A stretch of DNA of 59,746 nt, taken from an uncultured Prevotella sp. (GTDB lineage: Bacteria > Bacteroidota > Bacteroidia > Bacteroidales > Bacteroidaceae). Position numbers and translations under genes: made by a program. This document shows, piece after piece, positions 38,301 through 46,950 of this stretch; the stretch's first letter is position 1; each line of letters starts with the position of its first letter. The notes beneath the pieces were generated by a model. That model was not told the origin of the DNA. It was given only the letters and a program-made list of their open reading frames with translations, and ran no database searches. The stretch spans positions 1 to 59,746 of the forward strand of contig NZ_CALMHT010000062.1 of the NCBI RefSeq assembly GCF_937863835.1. The letters run 5' to 3'.

Positions 38301-39285
38301 CCACATAGTTTACACCGCCATAGAATGTTCCTATCCATATTCCCCCCTCACGGTCTTTGAGCACAGGGTAGACGAATCTGTTGGACAGCGAGAACGGGTT
38401 GGTTTCCTCTTCGGTATAAGTCTGCGTGAGTTTGGTGATGGTATTCAACAGGATCAGTCCGTCGTCGCAACCTATCAACAGGATATGCGGAGCATATTCT
38501 ATGATCGAGTGTATATGCGATGCGCTGCCTATGCCACAGGTCAGATACGTCTCACTTTTTCCAGTCTTATCTATCTTCATCAGTCCGTGATCCCATGTAC
38601 CGAGCCAGATATTCCCTTCGGAGTCTTCGGTCATGGTGAGTGACATATAGTCTTTTGCCGAATGTCCCGTCATTTCCACGGGCATAAAACGGTTCTTCGC
38701 CTTATTGAGTTTCCACACAGACGGCGTACCCCAGTTGGTCACGGCCCATATCTGGTTGTCACTGTCTATCATGACATGCGATACCCTGCCGTTTATCTGA
38801 TGGAAGTCATACTGTTCCAGTTGATGTCTCTGCAGTGAATATCTGAACAACCCCTGTTCCATCGTAGCCACCCATATATTGCCTTCCTTGTCACTTGTTA
38901 TATGATTGACGTTGGTCCTGATTGCGACATGGTTGCGTGTTCGGGCGTTCAACAGGGTAAACGACTCCGTCACATAGTCGTAAAGATATACGCCCCGGTA
39001 TGTACCCACCCATATATGGTCGCCCGAATCGTATAGACAACAGACATACTGGTCCATCAGGTTGTTGTTGTACCGGTACTTCTTAATGGTGATTCCGTCA
39101 TATCTGTTCAGTCCCTCGTCGGTTCCGAACCAGATGAAACCGTTCTTGTCCTGTATCATCGATCTCACTGCATTCGACGACAGACCGTTTTCCACCGAGT
39201 AATGGCGAAACTGGAAATTGGTCGATTCCCCATAAGTCAGGAGCACCGACAACAATAGATATATGACAAGAATAGTTTTCTTCAT
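35320..39285 (-). CDS. Hybrid two-component system sensor/regulator (HTCS-2) of the large utilisation locus
   Basis: A 1321-residue one-protein sensor and transcription factor. Parts: signal peptide (1-19); a double beta-propeller of Reg_prop blades (GFIWFGTDEGLNRYDG, GNIWVATMEQGLFRY and many more); Y_Y_Y domain; membrane helix at about 768-791; histidine kinase with MIAHEIRTP (H826), NLLTNASKYT and DNGAGIREED; receiver with DDNED and D1121 in VSDWMMP plus EKPFS; C-terminal AraC helix-turn-helix. It is the only regulator in the 35-59 kb locus, and two operons there share one dyad, so it is the likely activator of both. The gene follows the CotH gene by 45 bp and has its own -7 box. Confidence 0.96.
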   Translation of the reverse strand: MKKTILVIYLLLSVLLTYGESTNFQFRHYSVENGLSSNAVRSMIQDKNGFIWFGTDEGLNRYDGITIKKYRYNNNLMDQYVCCLYDSGDHIWVGTYRGVYLYDYVTESFTLLNARTRNHVAIRTNVNHITSDKEGNIWVATMEQGLFRYSLQRHQLEQYDFHQINGRVSHVMIDSDNQIWAVTNWGTPSVWKLNKAKNRFMPVEMTGHSAKDYMSLTMTEDSEGNIWLGTWDHGLMKIDKTGKSETYLTCGIGSASHIHSIIEYAPHILLIGCDDGLILLNTITKLTQTYTEEETNPFSLSNRFVYPVLKDREGGIWIGTFYGGVNYVAPNAGRFEGFGYSKIHNSVKGNVINRFCEDGNGDIWIASDDGGLNRYSPSTGQFTNYMPHKGTNSISYHNVHALCMDGDQLWIGTYTGGINVLDIRTGHFRQYNFHESNLRTPDGTSCYAIFKDRNGTIWATSMDGVNVYNRKADNFTRVKKLNSMTIDIDQDARGNLWFSTQGNGLFRYDPVRKTWKQYAHSNNRNTIQNDQVNTVTIDSNGQMWVGTMGGLCRYNQRRDCFVRIPLDIPSLNINSIIEDDHIFWLTTNNGLVRYSPGEPCRVYTKSDGLRNDQFMPNAGLKASDGRIYIGSVNGFNAFYPYQIVTNRVVPKVYITGLEIFNKSVPTGSDKLPQTLYYIKELNLSHDDNVFTLLYASLSYCTPEKNQYAYMLEGFDRQWNYVGSQNRATYTNLSPGTYIFHVKASNNDGVWSNNEATLKIIIHPPFYLSIPMKILYFIIILSLGIYGIRYLLRRNERRHLAEIKAINENKEIEVRNAKINFFTMIAHEIRTPVTLIIGPLENIMKVHASIPAPLVEDMNVIDRNAHRLLSLVNQLLDFRKVEEKSMVMHFSVQNISRLLHAISERFEPSISQQGATFTVEYPDEHFTAIVDSEAITKMISNLLTNASKYTKNLVKLSCMIMPDGESFRISVTDNGAGIREEDKAKIFQAFYQAMDNKPGTGIGLSIVKNVVDLHHGQLEVESKLGEGSTFIVVLPVKQADVKIDEIKDDNKKEMITDVSPNVPDGETFTSGKQTMLIVDDNEDMVNFISNNFKSKYNILTAGDGIEALEKLNGNEVTLIVSDWMMPRMSGVELCKAVRKDTNTSHIPFIMLTAKTDDDSKVEGMDCGADSYIEKPFSMQYLEACIKNMIQLRRMLREKFSHQPLEPIEHIANNPVDNEFLDKMNKIIESNFSNPDLSVNFLADQLFISRSSLFAKIKMLADVTPNEMIQIVRLKKAASLLSEGKYQINEVCYMVGFNNPSYFSKCFYKQFGIRPGAFHSKPY

Positions 39286-39311
39286 CTGTAGTTTGTATTT
39301 TGTATACGCTG

Positions 39312-39319
39312 CAAAAGTA
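39312..39319 (-). promoter_or_regulatory. -7 box of the HTCS-2 promoter
   Basis: Minus-strand TACTTTTG, followed by C, lies 26 bp upstream of the HTCS-2 ATG, in the short gap after the CotH gene. It would allow basal expression of the sensor apart from the operon. Confidence 0.6.
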
Positions 39320-39330
39320 CAAAAAAATTT

Positions 39331-40632
39331 TTATTTACTGCCCGATGGATAATTATTAATTACTTTATCCAGATATCCGACACGGTTAGTGAGCCATTTC
39401 TTCATTTTCGTAATCTCCGTATCATATTTTCTGTCTATCGGCCAACGGGTGTAATTGCGTGCCATCGCATCCGTAGCGGCACTGATGTATTTGTCGGTCA
39501 ACGACCAGTAGTCGGTCATGATCTTATCCTTCATCGCTTTCCATGCAGCCTTGTATTCGGTGACAAACTGCCTACTTCTGAACATATCGGTAAAGAATTC
39601 GGGCACACCGTAACCTGTATGGTTGGCAGGGTCGGTACCCAGCACCAGTTCCTGATATGACGTGAAATAAGTGTGTCCCGTGTACATCGTACCCCAGTCG
39701 AAATCGAACCCGGCATCGAAATCCCACATCGGTCCCATCATCCATTTTCCGCCTTTGTCCTTATACATATAGATACTGCGGGGTGCAGCTACCTCCACGT
39801 TGTATATCAGTTCTTGTATCAGCATATATTTGATAAACGATTTGATGTCCATCATACCGCTTACCGTGGTATAGTCGGCCTGTTGCATAGCCTTCTCCAG
39901 TTTGGCGAAATCAGCACTTATAGTGGTTTTGGCGGTGCTTGTCACATCATCGGGATACTTCACGCACACTGGCATCTGGTACACTTCCGACCAGAAGTTG
40001 TCGGTGTTGTTCGGACTGAGTTCGGGTCCGTCGTCAGCATCAAGCGACAGCAGTACACCTTTCTTGTCGTCTATATTCACGCGGTTCTTACCCTGCTCCA
40101 CCTGTTCTGTCAGAAGATACAGACCTACATAGTTGCCGTTGAGCGTCACTTCCACGAAGCGCGAATGGTTGGTATATGCCATCCCCTCGCCCGCAGCCAC
40201 ATTCAGTACGAAGGTGGTCATCATATTGGTAGGATCGCGGTAATTGGCCAGCAGCACCCAGTCTTTATCCTCACCCAGTCCCAGTATCGAAGCCTTCTTA
40301 TCCAGTTTGATACGATAAGGTTTCTTGGGATACCACAACCATGTAGAGTTGCCTCGGCCACGTATCTTACCCGTACCGGAATAGTTCCAGTCTTTCGTAT
40401 CCGAAGTGACGGAGACCGAACAGGTCACATAGTCGCTCGATTCCTTCCCCGTGATTGCCTTGCCGCCATCCGTTGTGATATTGATTTTGGATACGGCGAA
40501 CGAGTCCGTCTTGGTTACTACCACGGTATCCTTGGGGACGACGGGAGTGTCGTCACTGCCGTTATCGGAACAGTCGGCGAGGCATACTGACAATGCCGCC
40601 AACAAGATGATCTTGATATGGATCCTTTTCAT
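39331..40632 (-). CDS. CotH-kinase-family lipoprotein
   Basis: A 433-residue outer-membrane-type lipoprotein (lipobox ending LADC, Cys21). The CotH kinase fold is shown by IRGRGNSTWLWYPKKPYRIKL, DWVLLANYRDPTNMM, FVEVTLNGNYVGLYLLTEQVE, and the metal-binding GPMWDFD with Asp304. CotH proteins are atypical kinases that phosphorylate protein Ser residues, first known from spore coats; secreted bacterial versions often sit in glycan loci and their targets are unknown. The start codon overlaps the upstream stop (ATGA), so it is coupled to the peptidase-like gene. It is the last gene of the GH127 operon. Confidence 0.9.
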   Translation of the reverse strand: MKRIHIKIILLAALSVCLADCSDNGSDDTPVVPKDTVVVTKTDSFAVSKINITTDGGKAITGKESSDYVTCSVSVTSDTKDWNYSGTGKIRGRGNSTWLWYPKKPYRIKLDKKASILGLGEDKDWVLLANYRDPTNMMTTFVLNVAAGEGMAYTNHSRFVEVTLNGNYVGLYLLTEQVEQGKNRVNIDDKKGVLLSLDADDGPELSPNNTDNFWSEVYQMPVCVKYPDDVTSTAKTTISADFAKLEKAMQQADYTTVSGMMDIKSFIKYMLIQELIYNVEVAAPRSIYMYKDKGGKWMMGPMWDFDAGFDFDWGTMYTGHTYFTSYQELVLGTDPANHTGYGVPEFFTDMFRSRQFVTEYKAAWKAMKDKIMTDYWSLTDKYISAATDAMARNYTRWPIDRKYDTEITKMKKWLTNRVGYLDKVINNYPSGSK

Positions 40633-41885
40633 TTCAATGTTGTATGAATCAATTTGATTTTATAAGGCCACTGTGCATCCTTTTCTTTGTCGGGTGCACC
40701 CATCACCACCAGGTTCAGACTCTTGATTTCCTTATCTTTCGGCATCCGGAAAGAAGCCGTCCCCTTGTTTGTCTCATATACCTTCCCATATACACTCTTG
40801 CCTTCGCCGTCCACTGCCACAAAGGCATAACGCCAACCGGCTTTTACGTTCTCTTTGCCGTCGGTCATTCCGCAGAATTTCACTTTCACCTCGGTACCCT
40901 GTTGGGGCACAGTCAACTGGATTACATTGAATCCGTAGTTTTCGGGCACGTTGTCCGCTGCCACCTGATACCATCCGTCACCCTTGTCATCCATCTTGGT
41001 CGTGAATGTGCAGGCGTAAGGGCGTGTCTCCTTCCATACCCTCGGATAGTCGAAGTTGACCAGGCGCATATACGCCCTGAAGATATCATCACAGAAATCC
41101 TTTTGCGACATATTGTTCATCCTTTTGTATGTCGCAACAGGATCCTCACCTGTCTTCCCCTCCCTGAACAGTTGGGCGATAAACGGCAGTCCGTGGGTAT
41201 AGCTCCAATATTCCAGCACATAAGGAGAATGATAGATATTGTCAAGATGCAGGAACGCCTTGTGCGTCAGTTTTCTGAACGCGTCGAAGTGATACTGTTC
41301 GTCGTGCACCCAGTTAGGGTTCACCTGCCAGAGCATCCACTGCGAAGCCATTTCGAAGATACCGTTACCTCCCCAGGCCTCGCCCTGTCCGTCGCATGAT
41401 ATCTGCGACTGGAAACAGTGGCCCAGTTCATGGGCGATACAGTTGAGTGTGCTGTCCTGTACCCGGTTGGGGGCTATCCACAGTGCACCGATCACTCCGT
41501 CGTAATCCCCTCCGTAGGCAGTACCTTCCAACGAATAGTTGAGCATCACCATCATCCGGTACTTCTCGGCGTTCGACCCCGGTTTCGTAAACCGCAGTCG
41601 GTCGATATAATAAGTATAAAAACATTCCAGTCGGTCTTCGAGGTTTTTCAGGTTCACCTTCATCGGGTGACCGTCCAACTGTGGCGGGTTGGCGAGATCC
41701 TTACCGAATCCCTTTTCCCAGAATATCACAAAGTTGCGTGTCGTGTCCATACGGGCATAACTCCATTTGCTCTCCGGATTGTTCAGGTCCATCGACTGCA
41801 GGTCCTTGGGGATATATATCTTCTTCTGGGCCGCTATCTGACCGCACAACAGTACAGCCACAAATATAGAAAGGATTTTTTTCAT
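40629..41885 (-). CDS. Secreted HExxH metallopeptidase-like protein (DUF6055-type), paralogue 1
   Basis: A 418-residue exported protein (signal peptide 1-19, ending QIAAQ). It has the zinc-peptidase pattern AHELGHCFQ (His152, Glu153, His156) and a candidate third ligand Glu178 in IFEMASQW. The family core includes YARMDTTRNFVIFWEKGFG at the start and YGGDYDGVIGALWIAPNR before the zinc helix. The C-terminal 130 residues form a beta-rich domain (YGFNVIQLTVPQQGTEVKVKF). Two paralogues, at 41959 and 52652, share all these blocks. I believe this corresponds to DUF6055, but peptidase activity is inferred only from the motif. Likely role: cutting the protein part of a glycoprotein target outside the cell or in the periplasm. 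Confidence 0.75.
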   Translation of the reverse strand: MKKILSIFVAVLLCGQIAAQKKIYIPKDLQSMDLNNPESKWSYARMDTTRNFVIFWEKGFGKDLANPPQLDGHPMKVNLKNLEDRLECFYTYYIDRLRFTKPGSNAEKYRMMVMLNYSLEGTAYGGDYDGVIGALWIAPNRVQDSTLNCIAHELGHCFQSQISCDGQGEAWGGNGIFEMASQWMLWQVNPNWVHDEQYHFDAFRKLTHKAFLHLDNIYHSPYVLEYWSYTHGLPFIAQLFREGKTGEDPVATYKRMNNMSQKDFCDDIFRAYMRLVNFDYPRVWKETRPYACTFTTKMDDKGDGWYQVAADNVPENYGFNVIQLTVPQQGTEVKVKFCGMTDGKENVKAGWRYAFVAVDGEGKSVYGKVYETNKGTASFRMPKDKEIKSLNLVVMGAPDKEKDAQWPYKIKLIHTTLK

Positions 41886-41910
41886 GATTGATTTTGATTC
41901 AGGTATGAAA

Positions 41911-41937
41911 AGGTGCAGGTCATATAGACCCGCACCT
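41911..41937 (-). terminator. Stem-loop between two peptidase-like genes (attenuator or processing site)
   Basis: AGGTGCAGGTC (41911-41921) pairs with GACCCGCACCT (41927-41937) around a 5-nt loop, with one G-T pair or mismatch. On the minus strand it is followed by TTTTC only. It sits in the 73-bp gap between the genes at 41959 and 41885. It looks like a weak terminator or an mRNA-stabilising element that would lower expression of the last two genes. Confidence 0.5.
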
Positions 41938-41958
41938 CAATCATCTACTAACGATTAA

Positions 41959-44262
41959 CTAAAATTGCAATACTAACTCTATAACTGCTTTATATTGTTT
42001 ACCGTCTTTGGTATAGACCAATACCGGTTTCACGGTATACTTCTTGCCTACTTCAGGTTTCCCTGGATACTGACCGTAAGATAAAGAGAATTTCGCCTTA
42101 TCATACTCCACGAAGATAGGATCACCGTCGCCGTAAGAACCTACAGAACCGTCGGCCTTGCAGAAGAATCCTCCATTGGCGGTGTACGTGTAAGTGATCG
42201 TGCCGTCGGGCTGCAACAGTCCGAAAGCCACTTTACCTTCAGCCGGTGTAGCGGTTGTACCTGATGCGATGGCCAGTGTGTTGCCGCTCAGTTCGGATGA
42301 TTCCATCACGAAAGCCTTGGCTATCTTGGCGAGGTCACCGTTGTCAGCGAAGTTTACGCTGCCCAGTGCCCAGTCTTCACTCTTACCACAATTAAGGGTA
42401 TGGGTGATGGTGACGTCAGAAGGTTTGGCATCCGGGTCTATATCGATATAACCTTTCAGGTTCGTGTTCTCGAATTTCACACGGTAAGGCCATTGTTCGT
42501 CATCACTCTCTTTGTCGTTCCACACATGGCGGTGGTAAATGTCAGGTGTCGCGGTGACCACAAGATACAGTTTATCTGTCCCGCTCGGCACCTTATACGA
42601 AGCCGTGGTGTTCTTGCCATGGAACATACTACTGTATTTGGCTGTTCCGTCGACTACAGCCACGTATCCGAAACGGTAGTCGGAATTCGTGTTCGACTGT
42701 TCATTGTATGTCTTCGTCGTACCCACTTCCTTGCCGTCGCCGTCTACCATCGTTCCCGGATCTTTCGAAGCCAGACTGCTGCCCGGCGTAATAGCCTCCA
42801 AGTCAGCTTTCACGGTTGTTCCGGCTGCAGGCACATCAAGAGGTATCACATTAAATCCTGTCGTACCCGGACAATTGGAATAAGCAGGCTGGTAATATCC
42901 GTTCACCTTATACATTGTCGTGGTATAATTCATCGCTTCTTGGGTAGCATACTGATGTATCGCATCGAAGTCGTATGTCACGCAACGGGCTGAATAGTCG
43001 TACAATTCATCATACAGTTTATCCAAGTCGTTGTTGCAATACAATATCTCATAAGTCTGCAACGGGTCGTTGGGATATACTGATTTCTTCCAGATATCAC
43101 CATAAGCGTCGATACCATGCTTCTGTGTCCAGTAATACTGCAACCAGTAACTGGCATAGCGCATCCATTCATGATTAAAATGACGGTGGTGGTTGGCAAG
43201 CCATACAGAGATATGATAACCGAATGTCTCGGCAGGATAATCCTGGAACGACTGCCACTGTGCGCACTGTTCCCAGTATGCGTTGCCGCCGTCGCCGTTT
43301 TCACCATAACCGTAGCGGAATCCCGTCTTTTTGTCATCTGTGGCACCGTTCAGCAGTTTATCGCAATACACCTGATATTGGAATGAGTGTCCTATCTCAT
43401 GGGCGATTGTAGAACCGACAGGTTGACAAGTGCTGGGGTTCACCCACAGGGCACCGATCACATCGTCATATCCGCTGCCCGTAGCGAGCCATTCATCCTG
43501 ATACAGAAGATATATCTCCATCTTGTATTTGTCGAGATAAGATTTACCCTGTCCTACATCAGCCATCTTCAGTTTGCTGATGTTCGTTGTATAGAATGTC
43601 TCAGCCTTGGCCAGAAGGTCGTCGATGTTCACACGCAACTTTTCAGGCACACTGTCCGCATTGGGATTGTCGCCGAATCCGGGTTCCCAGAACACGAAGA
43701 AATGGTCGCTTTGTTTCATTCTCCACCAAGACCATTTGGCATCGTTGCGCAACATATTGGCGGCACCCTTTTCGAATCCTTCGTTATAAGTTGACGGAAG
43801 ATAGTATTTGTCATAGTCCTTAATGGTAGAAGCATCCATGATATGTACCGCATCAGGGTTTTGGTTCTGATGCACTTTTACATTCACAGCGTCGCCATCA
43901 CCGCACTTGATAGAGATGACAGCATCCCTGTAGTTCTCCGAATTGTTCTGGGTGAGCAGGAACGGCATCTTCACATCACCTGCCGTACCACTGGCGTTCG
44001 TCAGTTTTATCCAGTCGATAGATGTATTGGCTGCACGACTTGTCACATCACTGACAGATGCGCTCCAGGGTGCATTGGCAGTAAACGAGATTGCCGACTC
44101 CGTCTCATCCCAGTCCACCGTCTTACTCAGTTCATCCTGGGCGATCGTCACATTACCTATTGTCACATCATCGCTGCTGCAACCGGTTATAGATAAAGTG
44201 CTTATTCCAAGCAGGAGTGCGATTCGCACACTCCTGCTTTTTATTATTTCTGTTATTTCCAT
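41959..44262 (-). CDS. Multidomain lipoprotein: BACON, HExxH peptidase-like (DUF6055-type) and DUF4859
   Basis: A 767-residue lipoprotein (lipobox ending SITGC, Cys28). A BACON-like Ig domain spans about 30-135 (SISFTANAPWSASVSD is typical). The peptidase-like region runs from about 140 to 600 with WWRMKQSDHFFVFWEPGFG, AHEIGHSFQ (His288, Glu289, His292) and Glu331 in WEQCAQW. A DUF4859-like C-terminus starts at about 640 (NPDGTI-like QPDGTITYTYTANGGFFC, ending VIELVLQF). BACON domains often serve as spacers or glycan-binding modules. The gene lies 10 bp after the DUF4859 gene. A strong 11-bp hairpin lies within its signal-peptide codons. The function is inferred to be surface-bound proteolysis of a glycoprotein. 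Confidence 0.75.
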   Translation of the reverse strand: MEITEIIKSRSVRIALLLGISTLSITGCSSDDVTIGNVTIAQDELSKTVDWDETESAISFTANAPWSASVSDVTSRAANTSIDWIKLTNASGTAGDVKMPFLLTQNNSENYRDAVISIKCGDGDAVNVKVHQNQNPDAVHIMDASTIKDYDKYYLPSTYNEGFEKGAANMLRNDAKWSWWRMKQSDHFFVFWEPGFGDNPNADSVPEKLRVNIDDLLAKAETFYTTNISKLKMADVGQGKSYLDKYKMEIYLLYQDEWLATGSGYDDVIGALWVNPSTCQPVGSTIAHEIGHSFQYQVYCDKLLNGATDDKKTGFRYGYGENGDGGNAYWEQCAQWQSFQDYPAETFGYHISVWLANHHRHFNHEWMRYASYWLQYYWTQKHGIDAYGDIWKKSVYPNDPLQTYEILYCNNDLDKLYDELYDYSARCVTYDFDAIHQYATQEAMNYTTTMYKVNGYYQPAYSNCPGTTGFNVIPLDVPAAGTTVKADLEAITPGSSLASKDPGTMVDGDGKEVGTTKTYNEQSNTNSDYRFGYVAVVDGTAKYSSMFHGKNTTASYKVPSGTDKLYLVVTATPDIYHRHVWNDKESDDEQWPYRVKFENTNLKGYIDIDPDAKPSDVTITHTLNCGKSEDWALGSVNFADNGDLAKIAKAFVMESSELSGNTLAIASGTTATPAEGKVAFGLLQPDGTITYTYTANGGFFCKADGSVGSYGDGDPIFVEYDKAKFSLSYGQYPGKPEVGKKYTVKPVLVYTKDGKQYKAVIELVLQF
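44209..44239. other. Strong 11-bp stem-loop inside the signal-peptide codons
   Basis: AAGCAGGAGTG (44209-44219) is exactly complementary to CACTCCTGCTT (44229-44239). On the coding minus strand it begins about 23 bases after the ATG of the 767-residue lipoprotein gene. On the plus strand it is followed by TTTTTATT and so looks like an antisense-direction terminator. It could impede early translation or stop antisense transcripts. Confidence 0.6.
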
Positions 44263-44272
44263 TATATTTTTA

Positions 44273-45262
44273 TTATGCCAACGTAGCTACTACTACGAAT
44301 TCTACGTATTTACTTGGGTCGCTCTTACTTACGTAAACGAAATGAATCTTATATTGAGTACCCGAAGCCATACCCGGATAACGGCCAATACCTACAGATC
44401 CATCGTGTGTCTCGACAAAATAAGAACAGCCGCTTCCCCAACCTTGGACTTTTCCGGTTGCTGTACACCAATAACCGATACCGTTAGCCGTGTACTTACT
44501 GGTCTTATCCCAAGTTCCTGTTTCATCAACCATATACATGGCGATATCTCCGTCAGCGTCCTGAACAGTCTTGTTAAACTGGTCAACAGTCATTCCCATA
44601 CATGTTTCTATTGCCTTCTGGTAATCCTTGAAGCTGATCTCTGTACCAGCATAATCGCCTGTTGGTATCGTAATGGTCGGCATGATCAACCCTGGATCGG
44701 TAACAGCTATCGACAGAACGAAACGGACATATTGGTCATAATCCTGTCCATTATTCACAGCAAACCCTACGTTGACCGATATAGAAGTTCCAGCAGCCGC
44801 ATCCGTAGGAGCGTCTACTATAAGACATTTGTTCGTCTTATCCAGTTCTACACTAGCCACTTCATCAGCATTTGTGGAAATACTGCCAGTAGAATTGTAA
44901 TACCATCCGGTTGAACCTTTTGTCGGTGCCGTCTTGTTCCAGATGGCGCGGGCTGTATTGATATTATAGAATACCACCTTTCCACTTTCTATTGAGGCCA
45001 ACATATCATCAACAGTCATTCCCATCTTGGTCTGGATAGTTTCAGCATAATCTTTGAGATGGATAGTCTGCTGGGCTATATGACCTTTACGGAATTCTAT
45101 TGATTTGCTGATATTGGCACTTGCGTCCGTTCTCAGATATGGAGTTTCATTTTCACTATAAACGTGCTTGCTGCATGCATCATTCACGTCATCACTACAT
45201 GATGTGAATCCCAATGCCATACAAACAGCTGCTATATATATTATATTTTTTTTCATAGTCAT
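44273..45262 (-). CDS. DUF4859-type surface lipoprotein
   Basis: A 329-residue lipoprotein (lipobox ending FTSC, Cys22). It appears to hold two related halves, each with a KDY-(A/Q)-x-x-I-(Q/E)-T-x-M-GMTVD segment: LKDYAETIQTKMGMTVDDM and FKDYQKAIETCMGMTVDQF. Each half is followed by a stretch with an IxxI/VYF.N or MYMVDE strand and a GWYYNSTGSIS / GIGYWCTATGKV strand. This duplication matches DUF4859. The family occurs at the position of surface glycan-binding proteins just after susD, so a binding role is likely. The tail domain of the next gene is of the same type. No catalytic motif is evident. Confidence 0.7.
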   Translation of the reverse strand: MTMKKNIIYIAAVCMALGFTSCSDDVNDACSKHVYSENETPYLRTDASANISKSIEFRKGHIAQQTIHLKDYAETIQTKMGMTVDDMLASIESGKVVFYNINTARAIWNKTAPTKGSTGWYYNSTGSISTNADEVASVELDKTNKCLIVDAPTDAAAGTSISVNVGFAVNNGQDYDQYVRFVLSIAVTDPGLIMPTITIPTGDYAGTEISFKDYQKAIETCMGMTVDQFNKTVQDADGDIAMYMVDETGTWDKTSKYTANGIGYWCTATGKVQGWGSGCSYFVETHDGSVGIGRYPGMASGTQYKIHFVYVSKSDPSKYVEFVVVATLA

Positions 45263-45279
45263 ATCTCTGTTATTTATTA

Positions 45280-46932
45280 TTACTTAGTACCATAACCAGG
45301 ATTCTGTTTCAGTTTAGGATTACCGTCCATCGCACCTTTAGGTATCGGGAATATGTCACCGTTACGGTCGGTCACAGCATCTTTGCAAAACCATGATTTA
45401 CCGTTGTAGACATTCATATTGGTGCCTTTAATGTTGAAACGTACCAGGTCGTCACGGCGATGTGCCTCGCACACGAATTCCTTAGCATATTCATCAAGCA
45501 GTCCGCCGAATTCTATATCGTCGCCACCTTCATTTGTTGTAATCCATTTGTCTTCACCGCCCAGAGTTCCCTGGTTCTCTCTATGACCATATTTATAACT
45601 GCTGCCGCCTTTGAGCTGTGCCACAGTGATGGTAGCCTTATCAGGGTTGTTTTTGAAGTTACGTGCGCGTACCTTCGTTACGAGGTCGGCTGCCGTCTGC
45701 TCGTCCTGTCCCAGACGCAACAGGCATTCAGCTTTCATCATGTAAGCGTCTGCCAGACGGAAATAAGGAACGTCGTCATAACTTGTTCCGAAGTCGCCGC
45801 TCTTGATTTCATACTTAATCAGTCGGTAGCTTTCAAAAGGATAACATCCGGGATTGTCAATACTATGGAGTTCCTTGGTATATACCAACGGTTCACCGTC
45901 TACAGTGATGGCTGTTCCGTCCATCGCATACTGCTGACCGCCTGTCCATGTATTGTCCATACGGGTATCTTCCTTCTCATAAGTGTCGAGGAACTGCGGG
46001 AATACGATACCGCCGCCGGTTGCCCAACCGGAGAAGTTCCAGCGTGCTCTTCCTGCATTGTGTATCCATAAGTTGGCCATGTAGTTACCACCTGCATATT
46101 TATTCTCCAATGGAATACCGAATATGATTTCAGGAGAGGTGGATATGTCTTCCTTGAAATTGTCGCTATAGTTTGGTGCCAGTGAGAACGGACCTTCTAT
46201 CACCTTGTTCACTTCATCAAGAGCCTTGCTGTACCATGTCTTGTCGGTATCGTCCTTAAACCATGCATTATGGTTCAGGTACAGTTTGGCAAGCAGCATG
46301 TGTGCGGCATACTTGTTGATTTTGCCCATTTCTATCTTACTGGGACATTTGTCGGCGGCAGTTTTCAGTTCGCCTTCTATCCAGTTGTACACCACTGTCG
46401 GGTCTGCCTGTTCAGGAGTCCATCCTGCCTCGTGCACATAAGTTGTATCCAGAGGAATGTTTCTGTACAGGTCTAACAGGTTGTAGTAGTACAGTGCGCG
46501 GTAAGCGCGTACCTGCGCTACAATATCTTCGTTTGATGCTATTGCTGTGTTTGCCAATATTTTGTTACATGCGTTGACACCGGCATAGTTGTTATCCCAG
46601 TTTACCTGGAAGAATCCCATCTGGTTGTTCAGTTGATGCTTATGCATCGACACATAGAGGTCACCCCAACCGATACCGATACGTGAAGGAACACCCCATA
46701 CATCAGAACTCATATCCATAATATCCGACATGCCGAACCATCCCCAGTACACATTTCTCAGACTGCTGTAAACAGGAGCTATGGTATGTTCAAGTTCTGT
46801 CTGTGAGAACTCATGCTGCTCAGATGATATCGTATCATACAGAGTTTCGTCGAGATCCGTACATCCTACCATTGACAAGCCGAAGGCTGTGATCATGGAA
46901 GACATTAATATTTTGTTTATTTTATTATTCAT
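45280..46932 (-). CDS. SusD/RagB-family lipoprotein of the GH127 operon
   Basis: A 550-residue surface lipoprotein (lipobox ending MVGC, Cys24). Typical SusD traits are the TPR-like helical core (NNYAGVNACNKILANT, VRAYRALYYYNLLDLYRNIPL), NKYAAHMLLAKLYLN, and the late FRLADAYMMKAECLLRLGQ and FVCEAHRRDDLVRF blocks. It lies 18 bp after its SusC partner and 17 bp before the DUF4859 gene. It captures the oligosaccharide or glycopeptide for SusC; the ligand is unknown. Confidence 0.95.
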   Translation of the reverse strand: MNNKINKILMSSMITAFGLSMVGCTDLDETLYDTISSEQHEFSQTELEHTIAPVYSSLRNVYWGWFGMSDIMDMSSDVWGVPSRIGIGWGDLYVSMHKHQLNNQMGFFQVNWDNNYAGVNACNKILANTAIASNEDIVAQVRAYRALYYYNLLDLYRNIPLDTTYVHEAGWTPEQADPTVVYNWIEGELKTAADKCPSKIEMGKINKYAAHMLLAKLYLNHNAWFKDDTDKTWYSKALDEVNKVIEGPFSLAPNYSDNFKEDISTSPEIIFGIPLENKYAGGNYMANLWIHNAGRARWNFSGWATGGGIVFPQFLDTYEKEDTRMDNTWTGGQQYAMDGTAITVDGEPLVYTKELHSIDNPGCYPFESYRLIKYEIKSGDFGTSYDDVPYFRLADAYMMKAECLLRLGQDEQTAADLVTKVRARNFKNNPDKATITVAQLKGGSSYKYGHRENQGTLGGEDKWITTNEGGDDIEFGGLLDEYAKEFVCEAHRRDDLVRFNIKGTNMNVYNGKSWFCKDAVTDRNGDIFPIPKGAMDGNPKLKQNPGYGTK

Positions 46933-46950
46933 AACTTTAAGCTTTAAATA

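Noticed and set aside
39673..40590. 305-codon open frame opposite the CotH gene
   Set aside because: Antisense shadow; the CotH frame has clear motifs and signal peptide.
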